Shown: positions 7,166 to 14,222 of the stretch, piece by piece
Position numbering within the stretch: position 1 is the stretch's first letter
Layout of the letters: every line of letters begins with the position of its first letter
From: Chloroflexota bacterium
Lineage (GTDB): Bacteria; Chloroflexota; Dehalococcoidia; Lucifugimonadales; JADFKI01
Direction of reading: 5' to 3'
Length of the DNA: 17,466 nt
NCBI GenBank assembly: GCA_022565015.1
Contig: JADFKI010000043.1
Span: forward strand, 1-17,466
The notes under the pieces: model-generated
What the model was told of the DNA's origin: nothing
What the model saw: the letters and a program-made list of their open reading frames with translations, nothing else
Database searches by the model: none
Program-made: the position numbers and the translations under genes

Positions 7166-7426
7166 ATGACTACAGGAAAAGCCGTGCCACTTGACACCTA
7201 TCCCAACGAGATGGAGGCGCTCATGACGGCGCAACTCCTGGAGTCCGTCGGCATAGCTGCTTTCGTCAAGCCTATGGGGGGAGGATATGGGGCCCTGGGA
7301 GTAACGCAGTTCATTCACCACAGGGTCTACGTTCAGGAGAGGGATGTTGATGAGGCCCGCAAGATGCTGGACGAGATCGTAGTCGAAGCCGCGAGTGATG
7401 CGGCAGCTAGAGAGGCTAACGCCTAG
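7166..7426 (+). CDS. DUF2007 family small protein
   Basis: This is an 86-residue protein with the pattern of DUF2007 (putative signal-transducing protein family): a strand with Pro, an acidic helix containing NEMEALMTAQLLESVGIAAFV, a glycine-rich loop, and a closing strand-helix with VYVQERDVDEARKMLDEI. No enzymatic residues are evident and the family's function is not established. GGGAG plus GAGAGG precede the ATG. It follows the crotonase by 23 nt. Its last 11 bp overlap the 3' end of the convergent hydrolase gene. Confidence 0.8.
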   Translation: MTTGKAVPLDTYPNEMEALMTAQLLESVGIAAFVKPMGGGYGALGVTQFIHHRVYVQERDVDEARKMLDEIVVEAASDAAAREANA

Positions 7427-8249
7427 CGTTTTCCAGGAACCACCGGATGGTTATCTCGAACGCCTCGGGCAGCTCCTGGTAGACCCAATGCCCGGCGCCC
7501 TCGAGCTCCGCCAATCGTGACCCAGGCACCGCCTCTCGCATCCTTACGGCGACCTCGTGATTAAGTAGCTCGCTCTGCCTTCCCCTGACAATCAGGGTCG
7601 GGCAAGAGAGCCTTTTTAGGTCATCCCAGAGGTCCGGCCTCTCGTAGGCCGGCAACATCGCCGGGTCTCTCTTCCAGATTCTACGGCCATCTCCAAGCGG
7701 TCTCGTCATCCATTCGGCCTGATGAAGAAGCATGTCGTCCGTTGAGTCAGGCTGTCGGTCTCTGAGACGCTCGACGACGTCGTCCATCGAGCCCCACTCA
7801 TCGGACTCTTCGGCGTAGCGGGCAAACATATCTCCGGACCTCGGATTGACCGCGTCGGGGTCTATGTCCACTATGACCAGCGACTCTATTGCCTCGGGTC
7901 GATTTGCGGCATAGCTGAAGGCGTAGCGCGCCCCGGCGGAGTGTCCAATGAGAACGATTTTTTGCAGCCCCAGCTCGTCGATGAGGCACTTCAGGTCTGA
8001 CACATAGTCCGAGAATCCGTAGCGACAGGCACCTGCCCACTCGCTGTCGCCGTGCCCCCTGTTGTCCAGGGCCAGGACTCTGTAATCATCTCTCAGCCTC
8101 TCGGCAAAGAAGTCCCAGGAGCGGGCGCAGTCCTGAATGCCGTGGAGAAGCACCATTGTTTGGGCGTCGGGATTTCCCCAGTCGAGGTAATGGACTCGAA
8201 CGCCGCCGGCACTGATATAGCTGTCTGCTGGCGCTTTTGGCTCGGTCAT
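7416..8249 (-). CDS. Alpha/beta hydrolase
   Basis: This 277-residue alpha/beta-hydrolase-fold enzyme cleaves ester, C-C or related bonds with a catalytic triad. Visible residues are the oxyanion motif HGIQD (36-40), the nucleophile elbow GHSAGA with Ser104, and GAGHWVYQ with His254. The acid is probably Glu227 in RGRQSELL, where many relatives have Asp. The cap region is about 130-205. It has no signal peptide, so is cytoplasmic. It is the last gene of the five-gene leftward operon, 9 nt after the amidase. Similar sequences are often labelled as C-C bond (meta-cleavage product) hydrolases, but nothing here fixes the substrate. Confidence 0.9.
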   Translation of the reverse strand: MTEPKAPADSYISAGGVRVHYLDWGNPDAQTMVLLHGIQDCARSWDFFAERLRDDYRVLALDNRGHGDSEWAGACRYGFSDYVSDLKCLIDELGLQKIVLIGHSAGARYAFSYAANRPEAIESLVIVDIDPDAVNPRSGDMFARYAEESDEWGSMDDVVERLRDRQPDSTDDMLLHQAEWMTRPLGDGRRIWKRDPAMLPAYERPDLWDDLKRLSCPTLIVRGRQSELLNHEVAVRMREAVPGSRLAELEGAGHWVYQELPEAFEITIRWFLENARR

Positions 8250-8258
8250 TCGTGCTTC

Positions 8259-9197
8259 TTAGGCGGAGGCCGTGCCGGGTAGATATCTCTTGGGGAACTT
8301 GGCGACGACTGAGTAGAGAATGTCCACCATGTTGGCGAGCCTCACGCGAGCTACCTGTGAGCAAAGCTGATAGGCCGTCAGACGCTCGATGCCGTAGTCG
8401 GCTTCCAGCCACACGACAAGGTCGAAAAAGGCGATGCGTGCGGCGTCCTCCATGGGGCGGGCGCTGCCGATGGACATGATGTATTCCTCGGAAATCACCC
8501 GTGGAGTAGAGATGGCCTTGCCCTTGATCAGGTCGACCGTAAACGACCCTCTCGTCGGTATCTCCGTCGCGACACCGCAAACCTCGCCGTCGCCCTGGGC
8601 CGCGTGACCGTCGCCAACGAACAGCAGTGCGCCGGGCACGTTCACGGGAAGCTGGATTGTGTTCCCGGGACAAACGTCGGCGGCGTCCATGTTACCGCCG
8701 TGAAAACCCGGGGCCAGGGATGATATCGCCTCCACCTCCGGCGCCGTGCCTATGGTGCCGTAGAAGGGCTCGTAGGGATATGCCGGGATGTCCAGGTCCT
8801 CGGAGAAGGTAATTTCGCCGTCCTTGATGGGGTGCAGCATCACGCGCGCCGGGAGAGGCGGGTTCAGTGTTCGGGTGAATACGGTGCCGCATAGCCCGCC
8901 AAACTCGGGGATGAGGGCGCTGACGCCGTAGTCGCGCGTCGTCTCAATGGAGTTGATTGCGAGGCTCAGCGTGTCGCCCTTCTCGGCGCCCTCAACGTAG
9001 ATGGGCCCGGTGAGGGGATTCACGTAGGGTAGGGTAATCAGCTTGGTGATGTCCGCGTCGGGCGAGTCGATCTTGTTCTCGAAGGCGTCCAGGGTCTCGA
9101 CGATGAAGGTCTCCCCCGGCTTTACGGTGGCGATGGGCTCGGCGTAAGGCCCGATGACGTACGAGAAAGTTCCCGGCGAGTTCTTGATGGTCTGCAT
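8259..9197 (-). CDS. Acetamidase/formamidase family protein
   Basis: The 312-residue protein matches the FmdA/AmdA family, zinc-type amidases that release ammonia from formamide, acetamide or similar small amides. Family signatures are NPLTGPIYVEGAEKGDTL (60-77), PGFHGGNMDAADVCPG (163-178) with His166, and GDGHAAQGDGEVCG (195-208) with His198 and acidic neighbours that probably form the metal site. The length is normal for the family. It is the fourth gene of the operon, between a crotonase and an alpha/beta hydrolase with 9-nt gaps, suggesting the pathway substrate carries an amide or releases one. Many family members have unknown substrates. Confidence 0.88.
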   Translation of the reverse strand: MQTIKNSPGTFSYVIGPYAEPIATVKPGETFIVETLDAFENKIDSPDADITKLITLPYVNPLTGPIYVEGAEKGDTLSLAINSIETTRDYGVSALIPEFGGLCGTVFTRTLNPPLPARVMLHPIKDGEITFSEDLDIPAYPYEPFYGTIGTAPEVEAISSLAPGFHGGNMDAADVCPGNTIQLPVNVPGALLFVGDGHAAQGDGEVCGVATEIPTRGSFTVDLIKGKAISTPRVISEEYIMSIGSARPMEDAARIAFFDLVVWLEADYGIERLTAYQLCSQVARVRLANMVDILYSVVAKFPKRYLPGTASA

Positions 9198-9206
9198 GGG
9201 AATGGT

Positions 9207-10022
9207 TCAGCGCCCCTTGAATACGGGCTGGCGCTTCTCGCGAAAGGCGACTCGGCCCTCATTGGCGTCCTCGCTCTGTCGGGCCTGGCGCTGGGCCTGT
9301 CGCATCTCCTCGATGTCCGCCGCGCTGAGTGCGGAGCCCTGGACTCGACGGCTGATCAGAGTGTTCACGATTCTCTTATGGCCCTTTAACGATAGCGGCG
9401 CCGCGGTTGCGAACTCCTCGGCCAGCCCATAAACGGCCGCTTCCAGGTCGTCTGGGCCCACTACCTCGTTGACGAGTCCCATGTCCAGCGCGCGCCTTGC
9501 ATCGACCCTTCGGCCTGAGCAGAACAGCTCCTTGGTGAACGAGGGCCCGATGAGGTCCACGAAGACCTGTATGCGTTCGAAGTCGTATATGATGCCGAGC
9601 CTGGAGGGAGGAATGCCCAGGCTGGAGCCCTCGGCCGCGATTCGCATATCGCACTCGGTCGCCAAGGCAAGTCCGCCGCCGACGCAGAATCCCTGGATCA
9701 TGGCGACGACGGGAAACGGTGCGTCGAAAATAGCGTCGCGGGAGGTGCGCTGCGGCCACTGCATCGACGGGTCCTTGTCCTCGTCCAGCGAGGGCCCCGA
9801 GTCTGAATAGTCTCGCTTCAGGTCGTCGCCGGCAGAGAAGGCCATTTCGCCCTGTCCACGAATGACGAGGCACCTTATCTTGCCCTCGTCGGCCATGCGG
9901 TCGATATTGCTCACGAGACCGGCATGAATCTCCGGGTTCAGGGCGTTGCGCTTTTCCGGCCGATTGATTATGAAGGTGGCTATGTAGCCCTTCTCGTCAA
10001 CGAGAAAGTAGTCATCACTCAT
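9207..10022 (-). CDS. Crotonase-fold protein lacking the hydratase glutamates (second paralogue)
   Basis: This 271-residue crotonase-superfamily protein has oxyanion regions FSAGDDLKRD (62-71) and GFCVGGGLALATECD (111-125). The classical hydratase glutamates align by eye with Ala119 and Pro139 (SSLGIPPSRLGIIYD). Relatives with this PP/PxxLG pattern include decarboxylase-like and uncharacterised members, so a plain hydratase role is unlikely. The C-terminal half has the standard trimerisation helices ending VAFREKRQPVFKGR. It sits 14 nt downstream of the CoA transferase and 9 nt upstream of the amidase, well inside the operon. Confidence 0.9.
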   Translation of the reverse strand: MSDDYFLVDEKGYIATFIINRPEKRNALNPEIHAGLVSNIDRMADEGKIRCLVIRGQGEMAFSAGDDLKRDYSDSGPSLDEDKDPSMQWPQRTSRDAIFDAPFPVVAMIQGFCVGGGLALATECDMRIAAEGSSLGIPPSRLGIIYDFERIQVFVDLIGPSFTKELFCSGRRVDARRALDMGLVNEVVGPDDLEAAVYGLAEEFATAAPLSLKGHKRIVNTLISRRVQGSALSAADIEEMRQAQRQARQSEDANEGRVAFREKRQPVFKGR

Positions 10023-10036
10023 CTATTGGCTCGCCC

Positions 10037-11236
10037 CTAATTGACGGCTACGACGTCCTTGTCCACGAGTGCCTGAATCCGGTCGTCGCTATAATCGAGA
10101 ATGTCCGACAGTATCTCTTTTGTGTGCTGGCCTACGGTTGGAGTGGGGTGGACGACCATCGGCGTTCGGCCAAACTTGATCGACTTGCCGGTGACCCACA
10201 TCGTGCCGGCAACGGGGTCCGGGATCTCCATCATGATCTCTCGCTCGTGAAGATGCTCCTCTTTCGCCGCCTGCTCGACGGTATTCACCGGAGCGCAAGG
10301 TACGTCACGGCTCCCGAGATGATCGACGGCCTCTTTCGTCGTCCGCGCCGCGTACCATTCAGAGAGTCCCTCTTCGAGGGCTTCATGGTTTTCGGAGCGC
10401 GTGGCCCTTGTCTCAAACCTCGGGTCTTCCAGCCACTCAGGCTTGTCCAGCGCCTCGCAGACGCGAATCCACATCGCCTCGTTGGTTGCGGCCATGATTA
10501 CCCAGCCGTCCCTGGTCTTGTAGGTACCGCCGGTGCCGCGGCCGTTACCCTCCCTGGGCGTCACATACTCGTTTCCGAGATAGGCCGATATGGGAATCTC
10601 GTTCACGGTGAAGCCCGTGTCCGCAAGGCAGACATCGATGGTCTGGCCCTCGCCCGATATCTCACGCTCGCGGAGCGCAGCGAGGGCGCCTATGGTCGCG
10701 TGCAGGGACGTAATCCGGTCGATCAGCGGGAAGAATGTCCGTATTGGGGGGCCGTCCGGGAAGCCGGTCTGGGCCATCAGGCCGCCCATTGCCTGACCGA
10801 TAGGGTCGAATCCGACTCTGTCCTTCAGCGGTCCGTACTGGCCATACGCCGAGATGTTCAACATTATGATGCCGGGGTTGATCTCCTTGAGCTTCTCATA
10901 CCCGAACCCCATGACCTCGATGGTGCCCGGGCGGAAGTTTTGAAGGAAGAAGTCGGAGACCTTGACCAGGTCTCGTAGGAGCTCCTTGCCCTCGTCCGTG
11001 CGCAGATTTATTGCCAGGCTCTTTTTGCCGCTGTTGTACTGCACCCAGTAGGCGCTCTGTCCACGAACGGTGGGGCCGTTCTTGCGGCTCTCGTCTCCCG
11101 TAAGGGCCTCGACTTTAATCACCTCCGCCCCCATACGGGCGAACATCAGGGCGCATCTCGGGCCCGCCTGGTAGCGTCCCAGGTCCAGCAGGCGAAGGCC
11201 CTCCAGGGGCGCGCTTACGTGATTGCTGTTAGTCAT
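10037..11236 (-). CDS. CaiB/BaiF family (family III) CoA transferase
   Basis: This enzyme moves CoA between carboxylic acids without ATP, through an aspartyl-CoA intermediate. The 399 residues match the usual length. Visible features are the N-terminal LEGLRLLDLGRYQAGPRC (11-28), the nucleotide-fold strand MGAEVIKVE (35-43), GFDPIGQAMGGLM (142-154), and the likely nucleophile Asp173 in PLIDRITSLHATIGALAAL. The C-terminal part contains VPCAPVNTVEQA. GGAGG lies 8 nt before the ATG, overlapping the stop of the preceding crotonase gene (5-nt gap). It is the second gene of the operon and probably activates the substrate as its CoA thioester. The CoA donor and acceptor are not predictable from sequence. 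Confidence 0.93.
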   Translation of the reverse strand: MTNSNHVSAPLEGLRLLDLGRYQAGPRCALMFARMGAEVIKVEALTGDESRKNGPTVRGQSAYWVQYNSGKKSLAINLRTDEGKELLRDLVKVSDFFLQNFRPGTIEVMGFGYEKLKEINPGIIMLNISAYGQYGPLKDRVGFDPIGQAMGGLMAQTGFPDGPPIRTFFPLIDRITSLHATIGALAALREREISGEGQTIDVCLADTGFTVNEIPISAYLGNEYVTPREGNGRGTGGTYKTRDGWVIMAATNEAMWIRVCEALDKPEWLEDPRFETRATRSENHEALEEGLSEWYAARTTKEAVDHLGSRDVPCAPVNTVEQAAKEEHLHEREIMMEIPDPVAGTMWVTGKSIKFGRTPMVVHPTPTVGQHTKEILSDILDYSDDRIQALVDKDVVAVN

Positions 11237-11241
11237 CCAGT

Positions 11242-12000
11242 CTACCTCCGGCCCTTCCTATCGAGAAATTCCTTGAAGCCCTCTTCCACGGGCGTCGGGG
11301 CTAGCTTGCCGCTGCGGGCTTCCTGCTCGTCGTCATACATGGTGCGCCAGGAACGGCCGACGTCGTTCATTAAGATTTCCTTGATGCCCTGCACCATGCG
11401 TGCGTCGTTTGCCGCTATCTGACGCGCGACTTCGATCGCCTTTGGCATGACCTGGTCGGGTTCGACCAGGTGGTTCAACAGCCCAATACGGTACGCCTCT
11501 TCGGCTTCCACGACCCTGGCCGTGAAGAGCAGCTCCTTGGCGATGGGCCAGCCGACCTGCATGGGGAGGCTCCAGGTGGAGTTTACCCTTCCATACGACG
11601 CGGCCAGGAACTTGAAGCTGGTCCTCTCGCATCCGACTCGAATATCGAAGCTCGAAGCCATAACGGCTCCGCCTCCGTATGCAAGGCCGTTTAGCGCGCC
11701 TATGGTTGGCTTCGTGCAAGCCGCGACGTGCCAGGCGTGCTCCGCGCGACGTGGGTCGGGCGGAGGCGGATTTTCCGCGTCACGGACCTGCTCGTGAATG
11801 TCGGCGCCCGCGGAAAAGGCACGCTCGCCGGTGCCCGTGAATACCACGGCTTTGACCTGATCGTCTGCCTCAAATTCTGAGATGGCGGCGTCTACCTCTC
11901 GGTAGAGGTTCTTGCTGAGGGCGTTAAGCACATTCGGACGGTTCAACCGAATAATGCCGACCCCTTCGTCTATTTCTACTACGATGTCCTGGTAAGTCAA
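11242..12000 (-). CDS. Crotonase-fold protein lacking the hydratase glutamates (third paralogue)
   Basis: This 252-residue crotonase-superfamily protein has oxyanion regions AFSAGADIHE (61-70) and NGLAYGGGAVMASSFD (104-119). The positions of the two classical glutamates are Val113 and Ala133 (TSFKFLAASYGRV), so the standard hydratase mechanism is not supported. The start is TTG at 12000, with TAGGAG at 12012-12017 about 11 nt away, a slightly long spacing; no better in-frame start is near. It is the first gene of the five-gene operon, about 95 nt downstream of the predicted transcription start. Confidence 0.88.
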   Translation of the reverse strand: MTYQDIVVEIDEGVGIIRLNRPNVLNALSKNLYREVDAAISEFEADDQVKAVVFTGTGERAFSAGADIHEQVRDAENPPPPDPRRAEHAWHVAACTKPTIGALNGLAYGGGAVMASSFDIRVGCERTSFKFLAASYGRVNSTWSLPMQVGWPIAKELLFTARVVEAEEAYRIGLLNHLVEPDQVMPKAIEVARQIAANDARMVQGIKEILMNDVGRSWRTMYDDEQEARSGKLAPTPVEEGFKEFLDRKGRR

Positions 12001-12102
12001 CGAAGTATTTTCTCCTAGTTTGCTTTTCTCGACCCTCCTGAGAATCCGGGGGCGGCTACTCCCGCGAATGGCCGCGATGCCGCTGGACGGCCCTTTCAGG
12101 GG

Positions 12103-12131
12103 AGTATAATGCAGGCTAATTGCTCAGTCAA
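12103..12131 (-). promoter_or_regulatory. Near-consensus sigma70 promoter of the five-gene catabolic operon
   Basis: On the minus strand TTGACT (12126-12131) is followed after exactly 17 nt by TATACT (12103-12108). Each hexamer matches 5 of 6 consensus positions. It points at the crotonase with TTG start at 12000, giving a leader of about 95 nt. Confidence 0.75.
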
Positions 12132-12140
12132 ACATAACGA

Positions 12141-12166
12141 TTGAATCGAATACTCCATTGATTCAA
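12141..12166. promoter_or_regulatory. Perfect 7-bp dyad between divergent genes
   Basis: TTGAATC (12141-12147) and GATTCAA (12160-12166) form a perfect inverted repeat with a 12-nt spacer. It lies 10 bp upstream of the operon's -35 element and about 65 bp before the response-regulator gene, a plausible operator position for either. Confidence 0.35.
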
Positions 12167-12200
12167 GATGAATGTAAATCCAGTATCTTTGTTATATTTC

Positions 12201-12217
12201 TTTACAGACGGTTTACA
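12201..12217 (+). promoter_or_regulatory. TTTACA direct repeat, 11-bp period
   Basis: TTTACAGACGGTTTACA contains two identical hexamers spaced by 5 nt, just before the response-regulator start. An 11-bp period is typical of sites bound head-to-tail by OmpR/PhoB-type regulators. An inverted partner ATGTAAA lies at 12172-12178. No SD is visible between this repeat and the ATG at 12232. Confidence 0.3.
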
Positions 12218-12231
12218 TCTATTTCAGTGCT

Positions 12232-12624
12232 ATGACAAATAATGGAACGAAGCCCAGAATTCTCATCGTCGAAGACGATTCCTCCCTGCGCGACCTCTAC
12301 GGGGAAGCGCTGGAAAGCGAGGGATACAATACCTATTTGGCCTCGGACGGCATAGAGGGTATCGAGAAATTCGAGGATGTGAATCCCGACCTCATCATTC
12401 TTGACCTGCTTATGCCGAGAATGGACGGATGGGAAGCCCTTGAGCGGGTCCGAAACATCTCCGAATGCCCCGTTATCATCGTGACGGGACAGGGCACTAC
12501 CGAGGAAATCATCCGCGGTCTTCTGGAGGCGGGCGCGGACGACTATATGGTAAAGCCCTTCGGCATAAAAGAGTTGGCCGCTCGAGTAAACGTGGTGCTG
12601 CGGAGGTCCATACGCGCGCCATAG
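12232..12624 (+). CDS. Single-domain response regulator (receiver only)
   Basis: This 130-residue CheY-like receiver domain has all phosphorylation-site residues: the acidic pair Asp15/Asp16 after IVE, phospho-acceptor Asp58 in IILDLLMPRMDG, Thr85 in IIVTGQ, Tyr105 and Lys108 in ADDYMVKPF. The end ELAARVNVVLRRS looks like the linker that joins receiver and DNA-binding domain in OmpR/PhoB regulators, but a stop follows and no winged helix is encoded. No histidine kinase is nearby, so it is an orphan. There is no clear SD; it may be leaderless or weakly translated. A strong terminator lies 55 bp downstream. Confidence 0.92.
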   Translation: MTNNGTKPRILIVEDDSSLRDLYGEALESEGYNTYLASDGIEGIEKFEDVNPDLIILDLLMPRMDGWEALERVRNISECPVIIVTGQGTTEEIIRGLLEAGADDYMVKPFGIKELAARVNVVLRRSIRAP

Positions 12625-12678
12625 GTCATCGATTCAGCATGAGATGGGCGAGCCGGCTATGGCTAAGCTAAAACGCAA

Positions 12679-12718
12679 AAAGAGGAGGGACGGGGATTTT
12701 CACCCGTCCCTCCTCTTT
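12679..12718. terminator. Bidirectional intrinsic terminator between response regulator and mrp
   Basis: A 16-bp perfect stem pairs AAAGAGGAGGGACGGG (12679-12694) with CCCGTCCCTCCTCTTT (12703-12718) around an 8-nt loop GATTTTCA. It separates two convergent genes and can serve both. Its inner GGGACGG/CCGTCCC is shared with the terminator at 4130-4163. Confidence 0.85.
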
Positions 12719-12738
12719 GGGTCGGCGTTATTAGCCGT

Positions 12739-13557
12739 TCAGGCGGGCGCCGCTGCCGATTCCAGGGCCTTGATCGCATTCTCAGCGATCTTCTTGTATT
12801 CGTCCTTCACTTCTTCGCTGGTCAAGACCGTGGGCTTGGACGTGTCACGATATTCCGGCCTGAGCTGGAGCACACCCAGGAACTCAAGGTCCATGTCGCG
12901 AGCGATCTCTTCTCCCGCGCCACTGCCGAAAATCTCTCCGGAAAAGTTCTCAACGATGCCGAGAACCTGGACCTTAAGCTTTCGAATCATGTTTATCGAG
13001 CGCTTGGCGTCGATCTTGGACAGCTCCTGGGGCGTCGTCACCACGATAAAGCCGTCCAGGTCCAGCACCTGCATGACAGTCAACGGAGCGTCCGATGTGC
13101 CGGGCGGGAGGTCTATGATGAGATAGTCCAGCTCGCCCCAGTTGGTAGTCTGTAGAAGCTGATTGATGGCGTTGTGGACCATGGGGCCACGCCAAATAAT
13201 GGCTTCCTCCTCGTTCTCCTGGAAAAATCCCATGGACATGATCTTAACGCCGAATCGCTCCGATGGGAGCATGCGTTTGTCCTCGCCGATGAGGGGCGGT
13301 TCGCTAATTTTCATGGCCCGCACGACGTTCGGGCAGTCGATGTCTACGTCGAGAATGCCAACCTTGTAGCCCTCGTGGGCGAGGGTAACGGCAAGATTAA
13401 CCGCGACGGTGGTCTTTCCAACGCCGCCCTTGCCGCTGTAAATGCCAATCTTGTGCTTGATCGTAGAAAGGGATTCCGAAACGCTGCGCTTCTGCTCGAA
13501 CTGGCGCTTCATCGCTTCTATTTTGGCGCGTGCCTGCGCGGCCTGGGCCTGATTCAT
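12739..13557 (-). CDS. Mrp/ApbC-like P-loop ATPase without the CPxC motif
   Basis: This 272-residue protein belongs to the Mrp/NBP35 branch of the MinD/ParA-like deviant-Walker ATPases, which usually carry and insert Fe-S clusters. The deviant Walker A is SGKGGVGKTT (41-50). Other motifs are GILDVDIDCPNV (67-78), the switch-like IIDLPPGTSDAPLT (147-160) and VLGIVENFSGEIFGSGAGEE (198-217). In canonical Mrp the last region reads ENMSxFxCPxCG before IFG; here those cysteines are absent, leaving Cys75 as an unusual one. GGAG lies 8 nt before the ATG. It follows the MIP18-like gene by 65 nt. An Fe-S role is supported by context but weakened by the missing ligands; another ParA-like function is possible. 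Confidence 0.85.
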   Translation of the reverse strand: MNQAQAAQARAKIEAMKRQFEQKRSVSESLSTIKHKIGIYSGKGGVGKTTVAVNLAVTLAHEGYKVGILDVDIDCPNVVRAMKISEPPLIGEDKRMLPSERFGVKIMSMGFFQENEEEAIIWRGPMVHNAINQLLQTTNWGELDYLIIDLPPGTSDAPLTVMQVLDLDGFIVVTTPQELSKIDAKRSINMIRKLKVQVLGIVENFSGEIFGSGAGEEIARDMDLEFLGVLQLRPEYRDTSKPTVLTSEEVKDEYKKIAENAIKALESAAAPA

Positions 13558-13622
13558 GGAAGGTTCTCCTCAGTCCGGTGGCGAATTCCCGTAGCTATAT
13601 GGCGGTCCACCTTAGGCGGAAG

Positions 13623-13937
13623 CTAGTCCAGCCCAAGGAGCTTCTTTCCCTCTTCGGTAATCTGGTCCGGAGTCCAAGGAGGGTCGAAGACCAGCTCCAC
13701 GTTAATGTCATCGACGCCCTCCAACTCCGCCAGGCGCCACTCGGCCTGCTGCGCGATGTACGGGCCCATGCCGCATCCCGCGAACGTCAGAGTCATCTTG
13801 ACGTCGACATTGCCCTCGTCGACCTTAACATCATAAATGAGCCCAAGGTCAACGACGTTGATCGGGATTTCCGGGTCGTATACTTCGCGGAGAGCTTCGT
13901 ATACTGCATCCATTGTCACGGTCCCGGCCTCTGGCAT
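13623..13937 (-). CDS. MIP18/DUF59 family protein (SufT/PaaD-like)
   Basis: The 104-residue protein has the DUF59 core: AVYEALREVYDPEIPINVVD (11-30), LGLIYDV, and TFAGCGMGPYIAQQAE with the conserved Cys55, ending in FDPPWTPDQITEEG. Members of this family (SufT, eukaryotic CIA2/MIP18, PaaD) act in Fe-S cluster maturation. GGAGG lies 7 nt before the ATG. It is the promoter-proximal gene ahead of the Mrp-like ATPase; the DUF59-Mrp pair is also found as fused Mrp proteins elsewhere, which supports a joint role. Confidence 0.9.
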   Translation of the reverse strand: MPEAGTVTMDAVYEALREVYDPEIPINVVDLGLIYDVKVDEGNVDVKMTLTFAGCGMGPYIAQQAEWRLAELEGVDDINVELVFDPPWTPDQITEEGKKLLGLD

Positions 13938-13990
13938 GTTATTTCCTCCGTTGAACTACTACTCTCCCTGGTGTTAGAGCCATTGTAACC

Positions 13991-14019
13991 ATTGTAACCA
14001 GTCAGATATAGGGTGTCAA
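13991..14019 (-). promoter_or_regulatory. Strong sigma70 promoter with duplicated -10, upstream of DUF59-mrp
   Basis: On the minus strand TTGACA (14014-14019, perfect) is followed after 17 nt by TACAAT (13991-13996, 5 of 6). The -10 lies within a 9-bp tandem repeat (CATTGTAAC on the plus strand at 13981-13989 and 13990-13998), so a second TACAAT sits at 13982-13987, too far from the -35 to share it. The leader from the first -10 is about 45 nt. Confidence 0.75.
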
Positions 14020-14222
14020 TTTACATGCAATAGTATAAATAAAGCTGTTTTGCTCGTGGCGTTGTGCCCGCTGGACATGGGGACACCTGGCGCAGGCTAT
14101 CCCAGAAGCTGACTTTTCACTGAGCAGAGGCCATACGAAAACGCAGGCGTGAGTCCGGCATTGAGGCGGCGCAGCTCCGGCAATAGGCCAAAGGCACACG
14201 CCCTGAGCGGCGTAAGGATGCC
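14020..14222. other. Unassigned intergenic sequence downstream of the lipoprotein gene
   Basis: About 200 bp lie between the lipoprotein stop and the DUF59 promoter. A 65-codon minus-strand reading frame (14002-14199) has no SD or recognisable domain and is not called. A 5-bp stem (ACGCC/GGCGT on the minus strand) follows the lipoprotein gene without a U tract, so it is not a convincing terminator. No RNA family was recognised. Confidence 0.4.

Noticed and set aside
10124..10978. A 284-codon plus-strand reading frame antisense to the CoA transferase
   Set aside because: Shadow of a well-supported gene, without SD or domain.
14002..14199. A 65-codon minus-strand reading frame with several cysteines
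   Set aside because: No SD, overlaps the DUF59 promoter, and cysteine spacing fits no known motif.
14040..14222. Possible structured RNA or riboswitch
   Set aside because: Several short stems can be drawn, but no conserved core of a known RNA class (cobalamin, TPP, SRP, 6S, tmRNA) could be found on either strand.
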